DNA of 64,000 nucleotides from Vibrio tubiashii ATCC 19109 (GTDB lineage Bacteria; Pseudomonadota; Gammaproteobacteria; Enterobacterales; Vibrionaceae): NCBI RefSeq assembly GCF_000772105.1, contig NZ_CP009355.1, positions 1,702,583 to 1,766,582 of the forward strand, read 5' to 3'. Shown piece by piece: positions 38,017 to 45,891 of this stretch (position 1 is its first letter; each line of letters starts with the position of its first letter). The notes under the pieces were generated by a model. It saw only the letters and a program-made list of their open reading frames with translations, ran no database searches and was not told where the DNA came from. The position numbers and the translations under genes were made by a program.

Positions 38017-38508
38017 ATGCCATCAGATAGTGTCGATTTAATTTTGGCTCAATGGAAACAAGCAAGACCCGATTTAAACTGCTCGTCGATGGGAGTTGTT
38101 GGCCGCTTGCGTCGCACAAGCAATCTGTGGAAGTCGAAGATGGACAGCGTGTTTAAGCAACATGGACTAAGCAGCATTGAGTTCGACATCTTAGCAACAA
38201 TGCGCCGTAGCGATGCCCATGGCATTACCCCAACAGAGTTATATAAAACTCTTATGCTGTCTTCTGGGGCAGTGAGCACTCGGATAGAACATTTGGTTAA
38301 GCAAGAACTTGTGGAGAGAGTTTTCAGTGAACATGACAGACGCAGCTGTAAGGTGATTCTAACCAATAAAGGCATTGAACTTGTCGATAACGCCCTGAAC
38401 GATCACGTCGACAATATGAACAATATGCTTAGCGCTCTAAACCCAGATGAACAAGATCAACTTGCCAATCTACTACGCAAAGTACTGTTATCTGAAGGTA
38501 AACAATAG
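38017..38508 (+). CDS. MarR-family transcriptional regulator (module 2)
   Basis: The 163-residue protein resembles the module 1 regulator throughout (ILAQWKQARPDLNCSSMGVVGRL against VVDQWAKEKPELETEPMAIMGRL). It has the winged helix with IEFDILATMRRS, LMLSSGAVSTRIEHLVKQELV and wing DRRSCKV. It diverges from the EamA/FMN-reductase operon and should bind the two palindromes in between. Because the arms of the operators match those of module 1, cross-regulation is possible. Confidence 0.88.
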   Translation: MPSDSVDLILAQWKQARPDLNCSSMGVVGRLRRTSNLWKSKMDSVFKQHGLSSIEFDILATMRRSDAHGITPTELYKTLMLSSGAVSTRIEHLVKQELVERVFSEHDRRSCKVILTNKGIELVDNALNDHVDNMNNMLSALNPDEQDQLANLLRKVLLSEGKQ

Positions 38509-38669
38509 CTACCCCAAAATCGATTTCCGACGAACTCACAGCAGAAACATAGAAGACATTCATTTTCTATTTAATCAATAACATGAACCCACTGAAAAGC
38601 GGTTCTTGTTTACCGAAACTGTATGTAAACATTAGTTGTTCTCGAAATGCGATAACTAAGAAACCAACT

Positions 38670-38695
38670 TTATTATTGGCATATGCCAATAATAA
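38670..38695. promoter_or_regulatory. 26-bp perfect palindrome before the NifX-like operon
   Basis: Uninterrupted palindrome with core TTGGCATATGCCAA, 42 bases before the NifX-like start. Probably the operator of the DUF134 protein encoded at 39362; motifs of this type near DUF134 genes are something I recall, not something the sequence proves. Confidence 0.7.
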
Positions 38696-38737
38696 GTCGT
38701 TATAGTGCTCTAAATTTCAACGAATTTTGGAGCCAGC

Positions 38738-39163
38738 ATGATCTACGCAATTCCTTGTATTAACAACGTGGTAAGTAATCACTTCTCTCGCTGCCAGCAA
38801 ATCGCCATCATTGATTCCATCACGCAGCAAACACAGTACCTCTCTATCTCTGAGGATGAATCTTGTTGTAGTGCTAAGAAAAAGTGGCAACACGTTATCG
38901 CTGGTTACAAAGTAGACATTGTTGTAGTGAGAAACATTGGCCAAAATATGCTCAAAGGGCTGTTTCAATCTAAAGTTAAAGTGTTAGCCACAAAAGCGAA
39001 GCAAGATGTGCACAGCATCAATTTTGCCGAGCTGATTGCAGTAGAGAGTTTGGATTACTGTCGAATATCACCAAAGAAAAAAGCTTGTGGCAAAAACAAC
39101 GCCACTCTCGCTTTGGCACCGTCGCAACCAAACTGGCGTTCAATCCGGAGGATTAGACGATGA
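38738..39163 (+). CDS. NifX/NafY-like (dinitrogenase Fe-Mo cofactor biosynthesis) domain protein
   Basis: The 141-residue protein has the alpha/beta domain of the NifB/NifX/NafY cofactor-binding family (PF02579): MIYAIPCINNVVSNHFSRCQQIAII, then VDIVVVRNIGQNMLKGLFQSKVKVL. No nitrogenase genes are present; in non-fixing bacteria these proteins are thought to handle metal clusters. Its C-terminus is basic and Cys-containing. It overlaps by 4 bases with the NqrM-like gene, so both are made together, perhaps for iron-sulphur or metal-centre maturation. Confidence 0.82.
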   Translation: MIYAIPCINNVVSNHFSRCQQIAIIDSITQQTQYLSISEDESCCSAKKKWQHVIAGYKVDIVVVRNIGQNMLKGLFQSKVKVLATKAKQDVHSINFAELIAVESLDYCRISPKKKACGKNNATLALAPSQPNWRSIRRIRR

Positions 39164-39354
39164 CGTTACTACTTACAGTACTTATTTTCGTTAGCTTTAT
39201 AGCCTTAATGGCGATCGGGGTGATGTTCTCTCGCCGACCAATTCAAGGCAGTTGCGGTGGGTTATCGAAGCTAAACATCACTCGGGAGTGCGATTGCAAA
39301 GATGTATGCGAAGGGACAAAGCGCACACTTTATCAAATCAAAGAACCTGAGTAG
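39160..39354 (+). CDS. NqrM-like (DUF539) membrane protein
   Basis: The 64-residue protein has one N-terminal membrane segment (2-23) and then RRPIQGSCGGL with C32, followed by C44, C46 and C50 (ECDCKDVC). This is the Cys pattern of NqrM, needed to mature the Fe site of Na-translocating NADH:quinone reductase. Chromosomal nqrM normally follows nqrF and apbE; here the copy sits apart, coupled to a NifX-like gene. It may serve another membrane Fe-S enzyme. Confidence 0.75.
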   Translation: MTLLLTVLIFVSFIALMAIGVMFSRRPIQGSCGGLSKLNITRECDCKDVCEGTKRTLYQIKEPE

Positions 39355-39361
39355 CTCAAGC

Positions 39362-39634
39362 CTATTGAAGTTTTAGGGCATGACCTTGGATGATGCTGCT
39401 AGCAACCTTTTGCCTCGCGCGTTTAATGATGTTTCCAAACGTTTGGCGCGACACCTGCATTTGCACGGCGGCATCAATCTGATTCAGTCCTTCTTGATCA
39501 GCAAGTTTCAGGGCTTCTAATTCATCCGGCAACAGCTCAACAATCTGCAACTCATCCATAGTGACGCCATTGGGTTTGTAAAAAGCATGAGCTGCATGAG
39601 TGCAAATGTGACGATGTTTCTTAGGACGGGCCAT
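39362..39634 (-). CDS. DUF134 (UPF0251) DNA-binding protein
   Basis: The start is ATG 39634 (MARPKKHRHICTHAAHAFYKP), the family start; the 60-residue extension upstream lies in the cysS leader and is not real. The 90-residue protein has a sigma-factor-like helix-turn-helix (GLNQIDAAVQMQVSRQTFGNIIKRARQKVA) and Cys/His residues near the N-terminus that could bind metal. Such proteins are often next to NifX-type genes. It is convergent with the NqrM-like gene and divergent from cysS. Probably a regulator acting at 38670-38695. Confidence 0.85.
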   Translation of the reverse strand: MARPKKHRHICTHAAHAFYKPNGVTMDELQIVELLPDELEALKLADQEGLNQIDAAVQMQVSRQTFGNIIKRARQKVASSIIQGHALKLQ

Positions 39635-39671
39635 GATCAAGTTCCAACACCAATTCAATGATGCTTCAAAG

Positions 39672-39704
39672 TTGGTTAGCCTGTAATTGTAACAACCTAA
39701 CCAA
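39672..39704. promoter_or_regulatory. Inverted repeat in the DUF134/cysS spacer
   Basis: TTGGTTAG at 39672-39679 and CTAACCAA at 39697-39704 form 8-bp inverted arms around 17 bases. Could be an operator or an early leader stem; no assignment is possible. Confidence 0.4.
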
Positions 39705-39763
39705 TTCGAAACCATGTGAATCCAAAGGTTGCATTTATCACACCTCTTCTTTAGGGTAAAAGC

Positions 39764-39847
39764 ATGACATATTTGTTTAGCTACACCTCTCCAGTTTGTT
39801 GCTGCTGTAATCACTTCGATATACGGCGGCTTTCGTGTAGCTATTAG
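39764..39847 (+). CDS. Cysteine-rich leader peptide of cysS
   Basis: A 27-codon frame starts at ATG 39764 with AGGG 7 bases upstream and reads MTYLFSYTSPVCCCCNHFD, then IRRLSCSY, stop 39845-39847. Codons 12-15 are TGT TGC TGC TGT, four Cys in a row, and a fifth Cys codon follows at 39836. It lies 76 bases upstream of the cysteinyl-tRNA synthetase gene, inside a set of alternative hairpins. The peptide itself likely has no function; its translation would sense charged tRNA-Cys. Confidence 0.8.
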   Translation: MTYLFSYTSPVCCCCNHFDIRRLSCSY

Positions 39848-39904
39848 TTAGCAAAAATCTATACCTAATCACAGGCCGCTGATGTTCTCATCCGCGGCCT
39901 TTTT
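39797..39904 (+). promoter_or_regulatory. Transcription attenuator (Cys-codon leader) of cysS
   Basis: Segment 1 (39801-39808, within the Cys codons) pairs with segment 2 (39823-39830) over 8 pairs. Segment 2 (39824-39832) can instead pair with segment 3 (39873-39881) over 9 pairs including two G-U. Segment 3 (39873-39879) also pairs with segment 4 (39894-39900) to make the terminator. A ribosome stalled at the Cys codons would leave segment 2 free for segment 3 and so prevent termination. Confidence 0.78.
39873..39904 (+). terminator. Intrinsic terminator in the cysS leader
   Basis: Stem AGGCCGC / GCGGCCT (39873-39879, 39894-39900), extended inside by GATG/CATC, followed by TTTTTG. There is no plus-strand gene upstream for it to terminate other than the leader itself. 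Confidence 0.85.
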
Positions 39905-39923
39905 GTATTTGAAGGAACAATCT

Positions 39924-41294
39924 ATGACCTCAGCGACTCTTTCGTTATTTGACACTATGTCTCGTGAACAAAGACCATTTAAGTCCATTGATAGCAATAC
40001 CGTAGGCCTTTATGCTTGTGGTCCAACCGTATATGACTACGCTCACGCGGGTAACTTACGTACCTACCTTTTTGTCGATACCTTAAGACGCGTGTTGTCA
40101 CTCAATGGGTATCAAGTAAATCACGTTATGAACATCACAGACGTTGGCCATCTGACTTCAGATGCCGACACTGGTGAAGACAAAATGGAGAAAGGCGCTA
40201 GAAAACAAAATAGGTCTGCCTGGGAAATAGCGAAATATTTTGAGCAAGCTTTCCTAACGGACTTAAAGCAGCTCAATATCTTGACCCCAACCACCATCTG
40301 CCGAGCAACAGAGCATATCCAAGAGCAAATAGACTTCATCACTGAACTAGAAGAGAAAGGCTTCACCTACCGGACCCGTGATGGAGTCTATTTTGACACC
40401 AGTAAATTAACTGAATATGGTCGACTCGCACGTTTAGATACTTCAGGTTTAGAGGCCGGAATTAGGGTCAACATGGCTAATAAAAAGCTGGCGACAGACT
40501 TCGCATTGTGGAAACTTTCTGGCGAGCAGGCAAGGCAAATGGAATGGCCAAGTCCTTGGGGTGTTGGATTTCCCGGCTGGCACATCGAGTGTTCCGCAAT
40601 GGCGGAAAAATACCTAGGAGAACAATTCGACATTCATGTCGGCGGCGAGGACCATATTCCTATCCATCACACTAACGAGATCGCGCAGTGCCAAGCAAAA
40701 AACGGGCACATACAAGCAAACTATTGGCTTCACGGTTTTTTTCTACAACTTAACAAAGAGAAAATTTCTAAATCTGGCACTTCTTTGCGCCTAGATGCGT
40801 TACTCGAGCGTGGATTTGAGCCCTTAGCCTATCGCTACCTAACATTAACGAGTCACTATAGAAGTCATCTAAGCTTTACTTGGGAAAGTTTACAAGGAGC
40901 GCAAACAGCACTAAAACGACTGAGAAACAAGGTGGCTAAGCTAGCAGATAACGGGCAGTTGATAGAGGAATATAAGCTGCGTTTTATCCAGCTCATCAAT
41001 CAAGATCTAAATATGCCAAAGGCTCTCGCTTTGTTATGGGATGTATTAGACAGCGCCTACCCTAGCCAAGATATAAAAGCTACTGTGTTGTTTTTTGATA
41101 AGATATTCGGCCTGAATATTGACCATATTGAAGAGGTTATAGTACCCGACGAGGTCATAAAACTTGCCGAGGAGAGACTGTTACTGAAGCAACAAAAGCG
41201 CTTTGCGGATGCCGATAAGATCCGAGAACAAATCACAGCACTTGGATACCGAGTTGCCGATAAAGGCGACAAGTTCGAATTTACTCCTCTGTAA
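39924..41294 (+). CDS. cysS: Cysteinyl-tRNA synthetase
   Basis: The start is ATG 39924 ([19 protein letters not shown]), with AAGGA 8 bases upstream. The 456-residue class I synthetase shows the HIGH-type motif within [13 protein letters not shown], zinc ligands (ACGP, then HIECSAM and HHTNEIAQC), and the KMSKS-type loop KEKISKSG. It charges tRNA-Cys. The gene has its own attenuator and is flanked by unrelated genes, so it may be a second, regulated copy beside a housekeeping gene on the other chromosome; that is inference from its setting. Confidence 0.93.
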   Translation: MTSATLSLFDTMSREQRPFKSIDSNTVGLYACGPTVYDYAHAGNLRTYLFVDTLRRVLSLNGYQVNHVMNITDVGHLTSDADTGEDKMEKGARKQNRSAWEIAKYFEQAFLTDLKQLNILTPTTICRATEHIQEQIDFITELEEKGFTYRTRDGVYFDTSKLTEYGRLARLDTSGLEAGIRVNMANKKLATDFALWKLSGEQARQMEWPSPWGVGFPGWHIECSAMAEKYLGEQFDIHVGGEDHIPIHHTNEIAQCQAKNGHIQANYWLHGFFLQLNKEKISKSGTSLRLDALLERGFEPLAYRYLTLTSHYRSHLSFTWESLQGAQTALKRLRNKVAKLADNGQLIEEYKLRFIQLINQDLNMPKALALLWDVLDSAYPSQDIKATVLFFDKIFGLNIDHIEEVIVPDEVIKLAEERLLLKQQKRFADADKIREQITALGYRVADKGDKFEFTPL

Positions 41295-41307
41295 TAACGT
41301 CACTAAC

Positions 41308-41336
41308 GCGCAGAAAGGCTCAATTGCTTTCTGCGC
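41308..41336. terminator. Hairpin between cysS and the VOC-family gene
   Basis: A 10-bp perfect stem GCGCAGAAAG / CTTTCTGCGC (41308-41317, 41327-41336) lies between the convergent genes. The T-run is poor, so termination strength is uncertain. Confidence 0.5.
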
Positions 41337-41345
41337 TCTAGCGCT

Positions 41346-41765
41346 TTAACTCGATAAATTACGCAGTTTTGGATCGTCGGTTAGGTATTCAACAAACTCA
41401 ATCTCAAATCCTGCGGGATCAACGAAGTAGACATTTTTACGGTAAGGTTCATCAGCGCCCGGCTTAGCGATAGGATAACCCGCTTCAACCAATCGGCCGA
41501 TCACCGCATCAATGTTATTGGTGACATAAGCAAAGTGGGCGAGTCCTACCTGATGGCCTGCCAGTTCTCGATTGTTTCCTTCACCGTGGTCACTCATTGC
41601 GATATATTGGTACTCATCGCCGAAATGTAGCCAGTTTCTCGGTTTGCCACTCCACTCCCCTTGACCTTCATCGCGCACCGACCAATGTGGAAATGCTGCT
41701 TGATAAAACTTCAACATCTCAGGGATGTCCTTAACCACTAAATTCACATGCTCTAGTTGAATCAT
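41346..41765 (-). CDS. VOC-family (glyoxalase/dioxygenase fold) protein
   Basis: The 139-residue protein carries the vicinal-oxygen-chelate pattern: MIQLEHVNLVVKDIPEMLKFYQAAF with the first metal His, GLAHFAYVTNN in the middle, and RKNVYFVDPAGFEIEFVEYL with the final Glu. Such proteins bind a divalent metal and act on glyoxals, thiols or catechols, or bind drugs. No partner gene indicates a substrate. Confidence 0.83.
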   Translation of the reverse strand: MIQLEHVNLVVKDIPEMLKFYQAAFPHWSVRDEGQGEWSGKPRNWLHFGDEYQYIAMSDHGEGNNRELAGHQVGLAHFAYVTNNIDAVIGRLVEAGYPIAKPGADEPYRKNVYFVDPAGFEIEFVEYLTDDPKLRNLSS

Positions 41766-41877
41766 TGCTTTCTCCTTATCAATTCCTAGTCAACAAGAAG
41801 TATGCTAAAACCTCAACCAAGGTTGAGGTAAAGAACTATTTTAAATTTTATTGGAGAGTGTTTTCAGGCATCAATAC

Positions 41878-42438
41878 TCAGGATTGCTCGGTAGGTTTAA
41901 TCACTCGACATGGGCTACCCGCAGCGACAACGTTAGCTGGAATGTCTATGGTCACAACACTTCCCGCTCCAACCACGCTATTTTCACCGATGGAGACACC
42001 AGGGCAGACGATCACACCACCGCCAAGCCAAACATTGTCGCCAATAGTAATCGGTGTACCAAACTCGACGCCTTCTTCAACACGACCTTTCACGTCGAGA
42101 GGGTGACCTGCCGTGTAGATTTGTACGTTAGGAGCAAAGAGGACGTTATCACCGATATGAACTTCAGCCACATCCAACACCACACAGTTGAAATTAGCGT
42201 AGAAGTTTTTGCCGAGTTTTATATTCGAACCGTAGTCACAACGAAATGGAGGTTCTAGGTAAGCGTCTTTAGAATCAGGGATCAGAGTATCAATCGCGCT
42301 GCGCCACTCTTCGGTATCTGGAATACTATTGTTGAGCTTTTGCAGAACTTTACGACATGAAATTCGGTCATTGTATAGTTCTTTATCCCATGCATCATAC
42401 GGCTCGCCAGCGAGCATTTTCTCTTTTTCGCTTCTCAT
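41878..42438 (-). CDS. Sugar O-acetyltransferase, maltose acetyltransferase (Maa) type
   Basis: The 186-residue protein has an N-terminal Mac domain (EKEKMLAGEPYDAWDKEL...) and a left-handed beta-helix hexapeptide domain (PPFRCDYGSNIKLGKNFYANFNC, PITIGDNVWLGGGVIVCPGV, SIGENSVVGAGSVVTIDIPA in fragments). The catalytic His in IYTAGHPLD is present. It transfers acetyl from acetyl-CoA to sugar hydroxyls such as glucose or maltose. It acts as a trimer in the cytoplasm. Isolated gene. Confidence 0.88.
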   Translation of the reverse strand: MRSEKEKMLAGEPYDAWDKELYNDRISCRKVLQKLNNSIPDTEEWRSAIDTLIPDSKDAYLEPPFRCDYGSNIKLGKNFYANFNCVVLDVAEVHIGDNVLFAPNVQIYTAGHPLDVKGRVEEGVEFGTPITIGDNVWLGGGVIVCPGVSIGENSVVGAGSVVTIDIPANVVAAGSPCRVIKPTEQS

Positions 42439-42613
42439 ATTACTTACCAGTCAATCTTAAATTTACCATCGAAATATCGCATACCAATGTCAGCTTATAA
42501 AAAGATTAAATCACTAAATTAACACAGCGTGTGATAGGTCACTTTTTGCGTCATATCGACGTAAACAGGTGGTTGTAAGTAATTACTCACTGTTATGTTT
42601 TCAAAGGTTAATA

Positions 42614-43507
42614 TTAGCCTTTAGCCGATTTCGATAATAACAATTCGTAGAAGCATTTGGCGGCTGGACCAGTTTTCACTCCCTTAGGAAGGGTAATATG
42701 CAGCGGGACTTGATACTTTTCATTGTGCTCGACTTTAAGCACCTTAAGCTGGCCGGTGTTTCTTAACTTGATGATGTGCTCTGGTAAACGGCAAAAACCG
42801 ACGCCTTGCTCCACCGCTCGAAATGCATGGTCAAAATTGTCGACGGTTATCCGCTGATTCGCTTTTAACCAACCGACATTTTGCTCTTTGTTCTCAAGCT
42901 GAGTAGCCCCCAGATCGCGAATGACAACTTGGCAATGAGTGGCAAAATCCGCCATACAAACCTGACTTTGACTTGCGAGTGGGTGCTTACTTGAGACAAC
43001 AGGCAACATATTCGTTATCGAAAAAGCTTGAGCAGGGTAGTTGGTCACCGGCAAGGTAATAATCGCAATATCAGCTTGCTCGCTGGTCACCATTTCGGCC
43101 GTTTTAGATAAAGATGTCTCTACTACTTGAATAGAGGTGATACCGTTTTGACTAAGATACTCTGCCATCGGTTGATAGAGCAGGCTCGGGTCGCAAAGAT
43201 GATCCATCGCGACTGTAATCTCTGACTCGACACCAGCTGAGATTTGTTGGCTTAAGTCTTCCAGCTCTCTTGCCTGTTCAAGCATACTGCTCGCTCTTCT
43301 AAGCAGTGAACGACCATGCTCAGTCACTGTGGCACGTCTTCCCTTAACCTCCACCAGCTTAACGCCCAGTTGATCTTCAAGCTTTTTGATCGAGTAAATC
43401 AAGGTTGTATGGCTTTTGTTTAAAGCCGAAGCCGCGGCTTGAATACTGCCCGCCCGATCCACTTCTTTCAGCGTAACCCATTGCTCAAGTGTACTTTTCA
43501 GCCTCAT
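42614..43507 (-). CDS. LysR-family transcriptional regulator
   Basis: The start is taken as ATG 43507 (MRLKSTLEQWVTLKEV), with AGGT 7 bases upstream; ATG 43534 has none. The 297-residue protein has a winged helix (SIQAAASALNKSHTTLIYSIKKLEDQLG) and a LysR substrate domain. It is divergent from the YdhR-like/membrane-protein operon, its probable target, across a 131-bp spacer. Confidence 0.85.
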   Translation of the reverse strand: MRLKSTLEQWVTLKEVDRAGSIQAAASALNKSHTTLIYSIKKLEDQLGVKLVEVKGRRATVTEHGRSLLRRASSMLEQARELEDLSQQISAGVESEITVAMDHLCDPSLLYQPMAEYLSQNGITSIQVVETSLSKTAEMVTSEQADIAIITLPVTNYPAQAFSITNMLPVVSSKHPLASQSQVCMADFATHCQVVIRDLGATQLENKEQNVGWLKANQRITVDNFDHAFRAVEQGVGFCRLPEHIIKLRNTGQLKVLKVEHNEKYQVPLHITLPKGVKTGPAAKCFYELLLSKSAKG

Positions 43508-43638
43508 CACATGACCTGTCAGTTTTTTAGACATTTATACACAACATTATGAACTTTTCTGTTTAATTTATATAGACAACAATATCGCCATCGAACAGCA
43601 ACACGCGTTCACAACAGACAACAATCGGAGAAACTAAG

Positions 43639-43944
43639 ATGAAATTACTACAAGTCGATTTTGAATATCATGGCCCTATGGGCGCAGAGATGTCTAAAGC
43701 ATTAGTTGGTCTAGCAGAGTCAATTAATCAAGAGCCCGGCATGATCTGGAAAATCTGGACGGAAAGCGAATCTGAAAAGCTAGGTGGTGGTATCTATCTT
43801 TTCCAAGATGAGGTCAGCGCACAAAATTACCTAGACATGCATGCTGCTAGACTCAAACAAATGGGAGTAGCAGAAGTACGTGGCGTTATTTTTGACATTA
43901 ATCAGCCACTGACTGAAATCAATCGTGGGCCAGTTGGCCTGTAA
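43639..43944 (+). CDS. ydhR: YdhR-like putative monooxygenase
   Basis: The 101-residue protein follows E. coli YdhR along its length (AESINQEPGMIWKIWTES, GGGIYLFQDEVSAQNYLDMH, FDINQPLTEIN). YdhR is a dimeric ferredoxin-like-fold protein resembling ActVA-Orf6 type monooxygenases; its substrate is thought to be aromatic but is not established. It precedes a four-span membrane protein by 9 bases and is divergent from a LysR gene. Confidence 0.88.
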   Translation: MKLLQVDFEYHGPMGAEMSKALVGLAESINQEPGMIWKIWTESESEKLGGGIYLFQDEVSAQNYLDMHAARLKQMGVAEVRGVIFDINQPLTEINRGPVGL

Positions 43945-43953
43945 GGAACCGCT

Positions 43954-44331
43954 ATGACGAACAGACTGTTTTTAACCTTACACGGCAGCATCTACACTGT
44001 GTTTGCACTAGCACTGTTTTTTCTGCCGACCATGATGTGGCCAATGTATGGCGTTGAGATTAACGATAAGTACGCTTACTTCCTCTCACAACACACTAGT
44101 ATTTTTCTCGGAGGCGTAGCTGCAGTAAGCCTGTTTCTAAGAACAGTAGAGCACAAAGAGACAATGCAACAGCTACTCAAAGCTCTGCTTGTCACCAATC
44201 TTCTCGGTGTCGTAATAACTGGCTATGCTGGATTTACAGGGATCTTTGTCGGCTTCGGTTGGAGCGATCCGGCCTTCTTCGCTCTGTTGTCCCTGTTAAG
44301 CTATCGACAGCTGAGTGCCCAAAAGAATTGA
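43954..44331 (+). CDS. Four-span membrane protein of unknown function
   Basis: The 125-residue protein has four hydrophobic segments (about 8-28, 45-62, 77-96, 100-118) and no recognised motif. Its position 9 bases after ydhR suggests co-expression under the divergent LysR regulator. Confidence 0.75.
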   Translation: MTNRLFLTLHGSIYTVFALALFFLPTMMWPMYGVEINDKYAYFLSQHTSIFLGGVAAVSLFLRTVEHKETMQQLLKALLVTNLLGVVITGYAGFTGIFVGFGWSDPAFFALLSLLSYRQLSAQKN

Positions 44332-44341
44332 AAACAGTGGC

Positions 44342-44375
44342 ACTTTGGGCATGGTCTAAAAGCTACGCCCAAAGT
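44342..44375. terminator. Hairpin between convergent genes
   Basis: A 9-bp perfect stem ACTTTGGGC / GCCCAAAGT with a 16-base loop, without a clear T-run on either side. Confidence 0.45.
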
Positions 44376-44379
44376 TGTC

Positions 44380-44802
44380 CTATTTCGTCACTATAAACTT
44401 ACTGTAAGTACTAACTTTACCGTTGATGTATTCGATTCCGCAGTGAATGTTTTCTAGGTTACTGCCAACGATTTGATACTCAACAATAAACTCACCACTT
44501 ATGACTTTTATAAACAAGAAGCCTTCCATCACTTTCCACAAGCCCTGAAGCGATTTGTCACTGAAGAGATCTTTCTCCGACAAAGTACCGTTTGGGTTGA
44601 GCCTAATCTGTGAGGCAAAGCCATCAACATTTACCTTAACCCAAGTCTGTTGGTGGACTTCATAGCTTAGAATTTTTCGGCGCTGTTTCACCCACTCTTT
44701 GAGCTCTTGCTCTTGGGTAGGAGTTAAGCTTGGTAGATCTTCCATCTCCAGTAGAGTGTGATGTTTTTCGTACCAAAACAATTGTAAGTGAAGCAGTTTC
44801 AT
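44380..44802 (-). CDS. Hypothetical protein
   Basis: The likely start is ATG 44802 (MKLLHLQLFWYEKHHTLLEM); an upstream start at 44922 would add 40 Cys-rich residues that look non-coding. The 140-residue product has a central acidic/basic helix (TPTQEQELKEWVKQRRKI) and a beta-rich C-terminal half. There is no signal peptide. I do not recognise it. Confidence 0.6.
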   Translation of the reverse strand: MKLLHLQLFWYEKHHTLLEMEDLPSLTPTQEQELKEWVKQRRKILSYEVHQQTWVKVNVDGFASQIRLNPNGTLSEKDLFSDKSLQGLWKVMEGFLFIKVISGEFIVEYQIVGSNLENIHCGIEYINGKVSTYSKFIVTK

Positions 44803-44943
44803 TCTTGTATGCAGCTTATAGATAGGAAAGTCAGCGCAACTTTGCTCCAACTCTGACTTGAAGTCAAATCTTATGCATTCGATTGAAAATGTGCAGCGCA
44901 ATACGGGGGGCTTGCACTGCACTATCCCATAAAGGGGATGAAA

Positions 44944-44995
44944 GGCGCTCTGATTGAGCGCCGGAGCATGGTGCCCTTGTACTAGGCACCTTTTT
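44944..44995. terminator. Tandem hairpins after the ula operon
   Basis: GGCGCTC / GAGCGCC (44944-44950, 44956-44962) is followed on the minus strand by TTTCATCCCCTTT. A second stem GGTGCC / GGCACC (44970-44975, 44985-44990) has a TTTTT tail on the plus strand. Together they close the minus-strand ula operon. Confidence 0.65.
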
Positions 44996-45000
44996 CAATA

Positions 45001-45882
45001 CTAAGCCGCAAATAGCTTTGGCAAGTCAGCATGATCACAAGCTTGATTTAGTCGACGCTGAGCAGTGAAAATATTCTGCTTCCAGTTATCATCCTGAGCC
45101 CACATTTCAATGACTAGAGGGACAACACAATCTGTCTTCTTGAGGGTATCGAATATCGAATTGAAATCGACCTCACCTTCGCCGATAACCAAATCGCGGA
45201 ATTGCCCTTTATAATCTGAAGTCACTCGATATGTATCTTTAAGATGGATCTGAGTAATGTGTGGTTTACTCAACTTCAGCTCAGTGACGATATCGTAGTT
45301 CCAACCAGAGATGTTGCCAACGTCTGGATAAGCCGTGAAATAAGGTGAATCAACTTCTCGGCTCAACACCTCAAACTTGCTTAATGAATTTAGGTAGTCT
45401 GTATCCATGATCTCGACAGCAAGCATGACACCCGCTCTTTCCGCCAACTTCGCTGACTGCTTCATTCCTTGAATAAACCGCTGGTGAGTCGCTTGATTGG
45501 CTGGCTCATAATAGACATCATAGCCTGCTAGCTGAATCGTACGCACGCCTAGTTTGTATGCCAATGAGATCGCTTTCTCCATATGCAGTAAGGCTTGCTC
45601 GCGAGTTTCAGGATCAGCTGAGCCGAACGGGTATTTGCGATGAGCGCTTAAACACATCGATTGAAGAGGAACCCCATAACGTTCGCACTGGTGACGCAGA
45701 GCATAAATGGTTTCATCATCCCAATCTAAGCGGCTGCGACGTTCGTCAGATTCATCCACAGAGATCTCTAAAAAATCGAATCCTAGCTCTTTGGTCGTTT
45801 TAAGCTTTTCTTCCCAACTTAGCTCGTTAGGTAGGGCCTTTTCATACAAACCGACTCGGTGGCGTTGAAGATTTTGATACAT
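45001..45882 (-). CDS. ulaE: L-ribulose-5-phosphate 3-epimerase UlaE
   Basis: The 293-residue TIM-barrel protein has the UlaE/SgaU pattern: HRVGLYEKALPNELSWEEKL, QSMCLSAHRKYPFGS, TIQLAGYDVYYE, and metal-binding Glu residues in LAVEIMDTDY, HLKDT and VIEMW. It converts L-xylulose 5-phosphate to L-ribulose 5-phosphate in L-ascorbate breakdown. Last gene of the ula operon, 9 bases after ulaD. Confidence 0.92.
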   Translation of the reverse strand: MYQNLQRHRVGLYEKALPNELSWEEKLKTTKELGFDFLEISVDESDERRSRLDWDDETIYALRHQCERYGVPLQSMCLSAHRKYPFGSADPETREQALLHMEKAISLAYKLGVRTIQLAGYDVYYEPANQATHQRFIQGMKQSAKLAERAGVMLAVEIMDTDYLNSLSKFEVLSREVDSPYFTAYPDVGNISGWNYDIVTELKLSKPHITQIHLKDTYRVTSDYKGQFRDLVIGEGEVDFNSIFDTLKKTDCVVPLVIEMWAQDDNWKQNIFTAQRRLNQACDHADLPKLFAA

Positions 45883-45891
45883 AGACGACTC

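Noticed and set aside
39632..39641. ATGATCAAG in front of the DUF134 start as an RctB iteron
   Set aside because: A single isolated occurrence overlapping a start codon; it is far from rctB and lacks the following GG.
39635..39814. N-terminal extension of the DUF134 protein
   Set aside because: It is antisense to the cysS leader; the family starts at MARPKK (39634).
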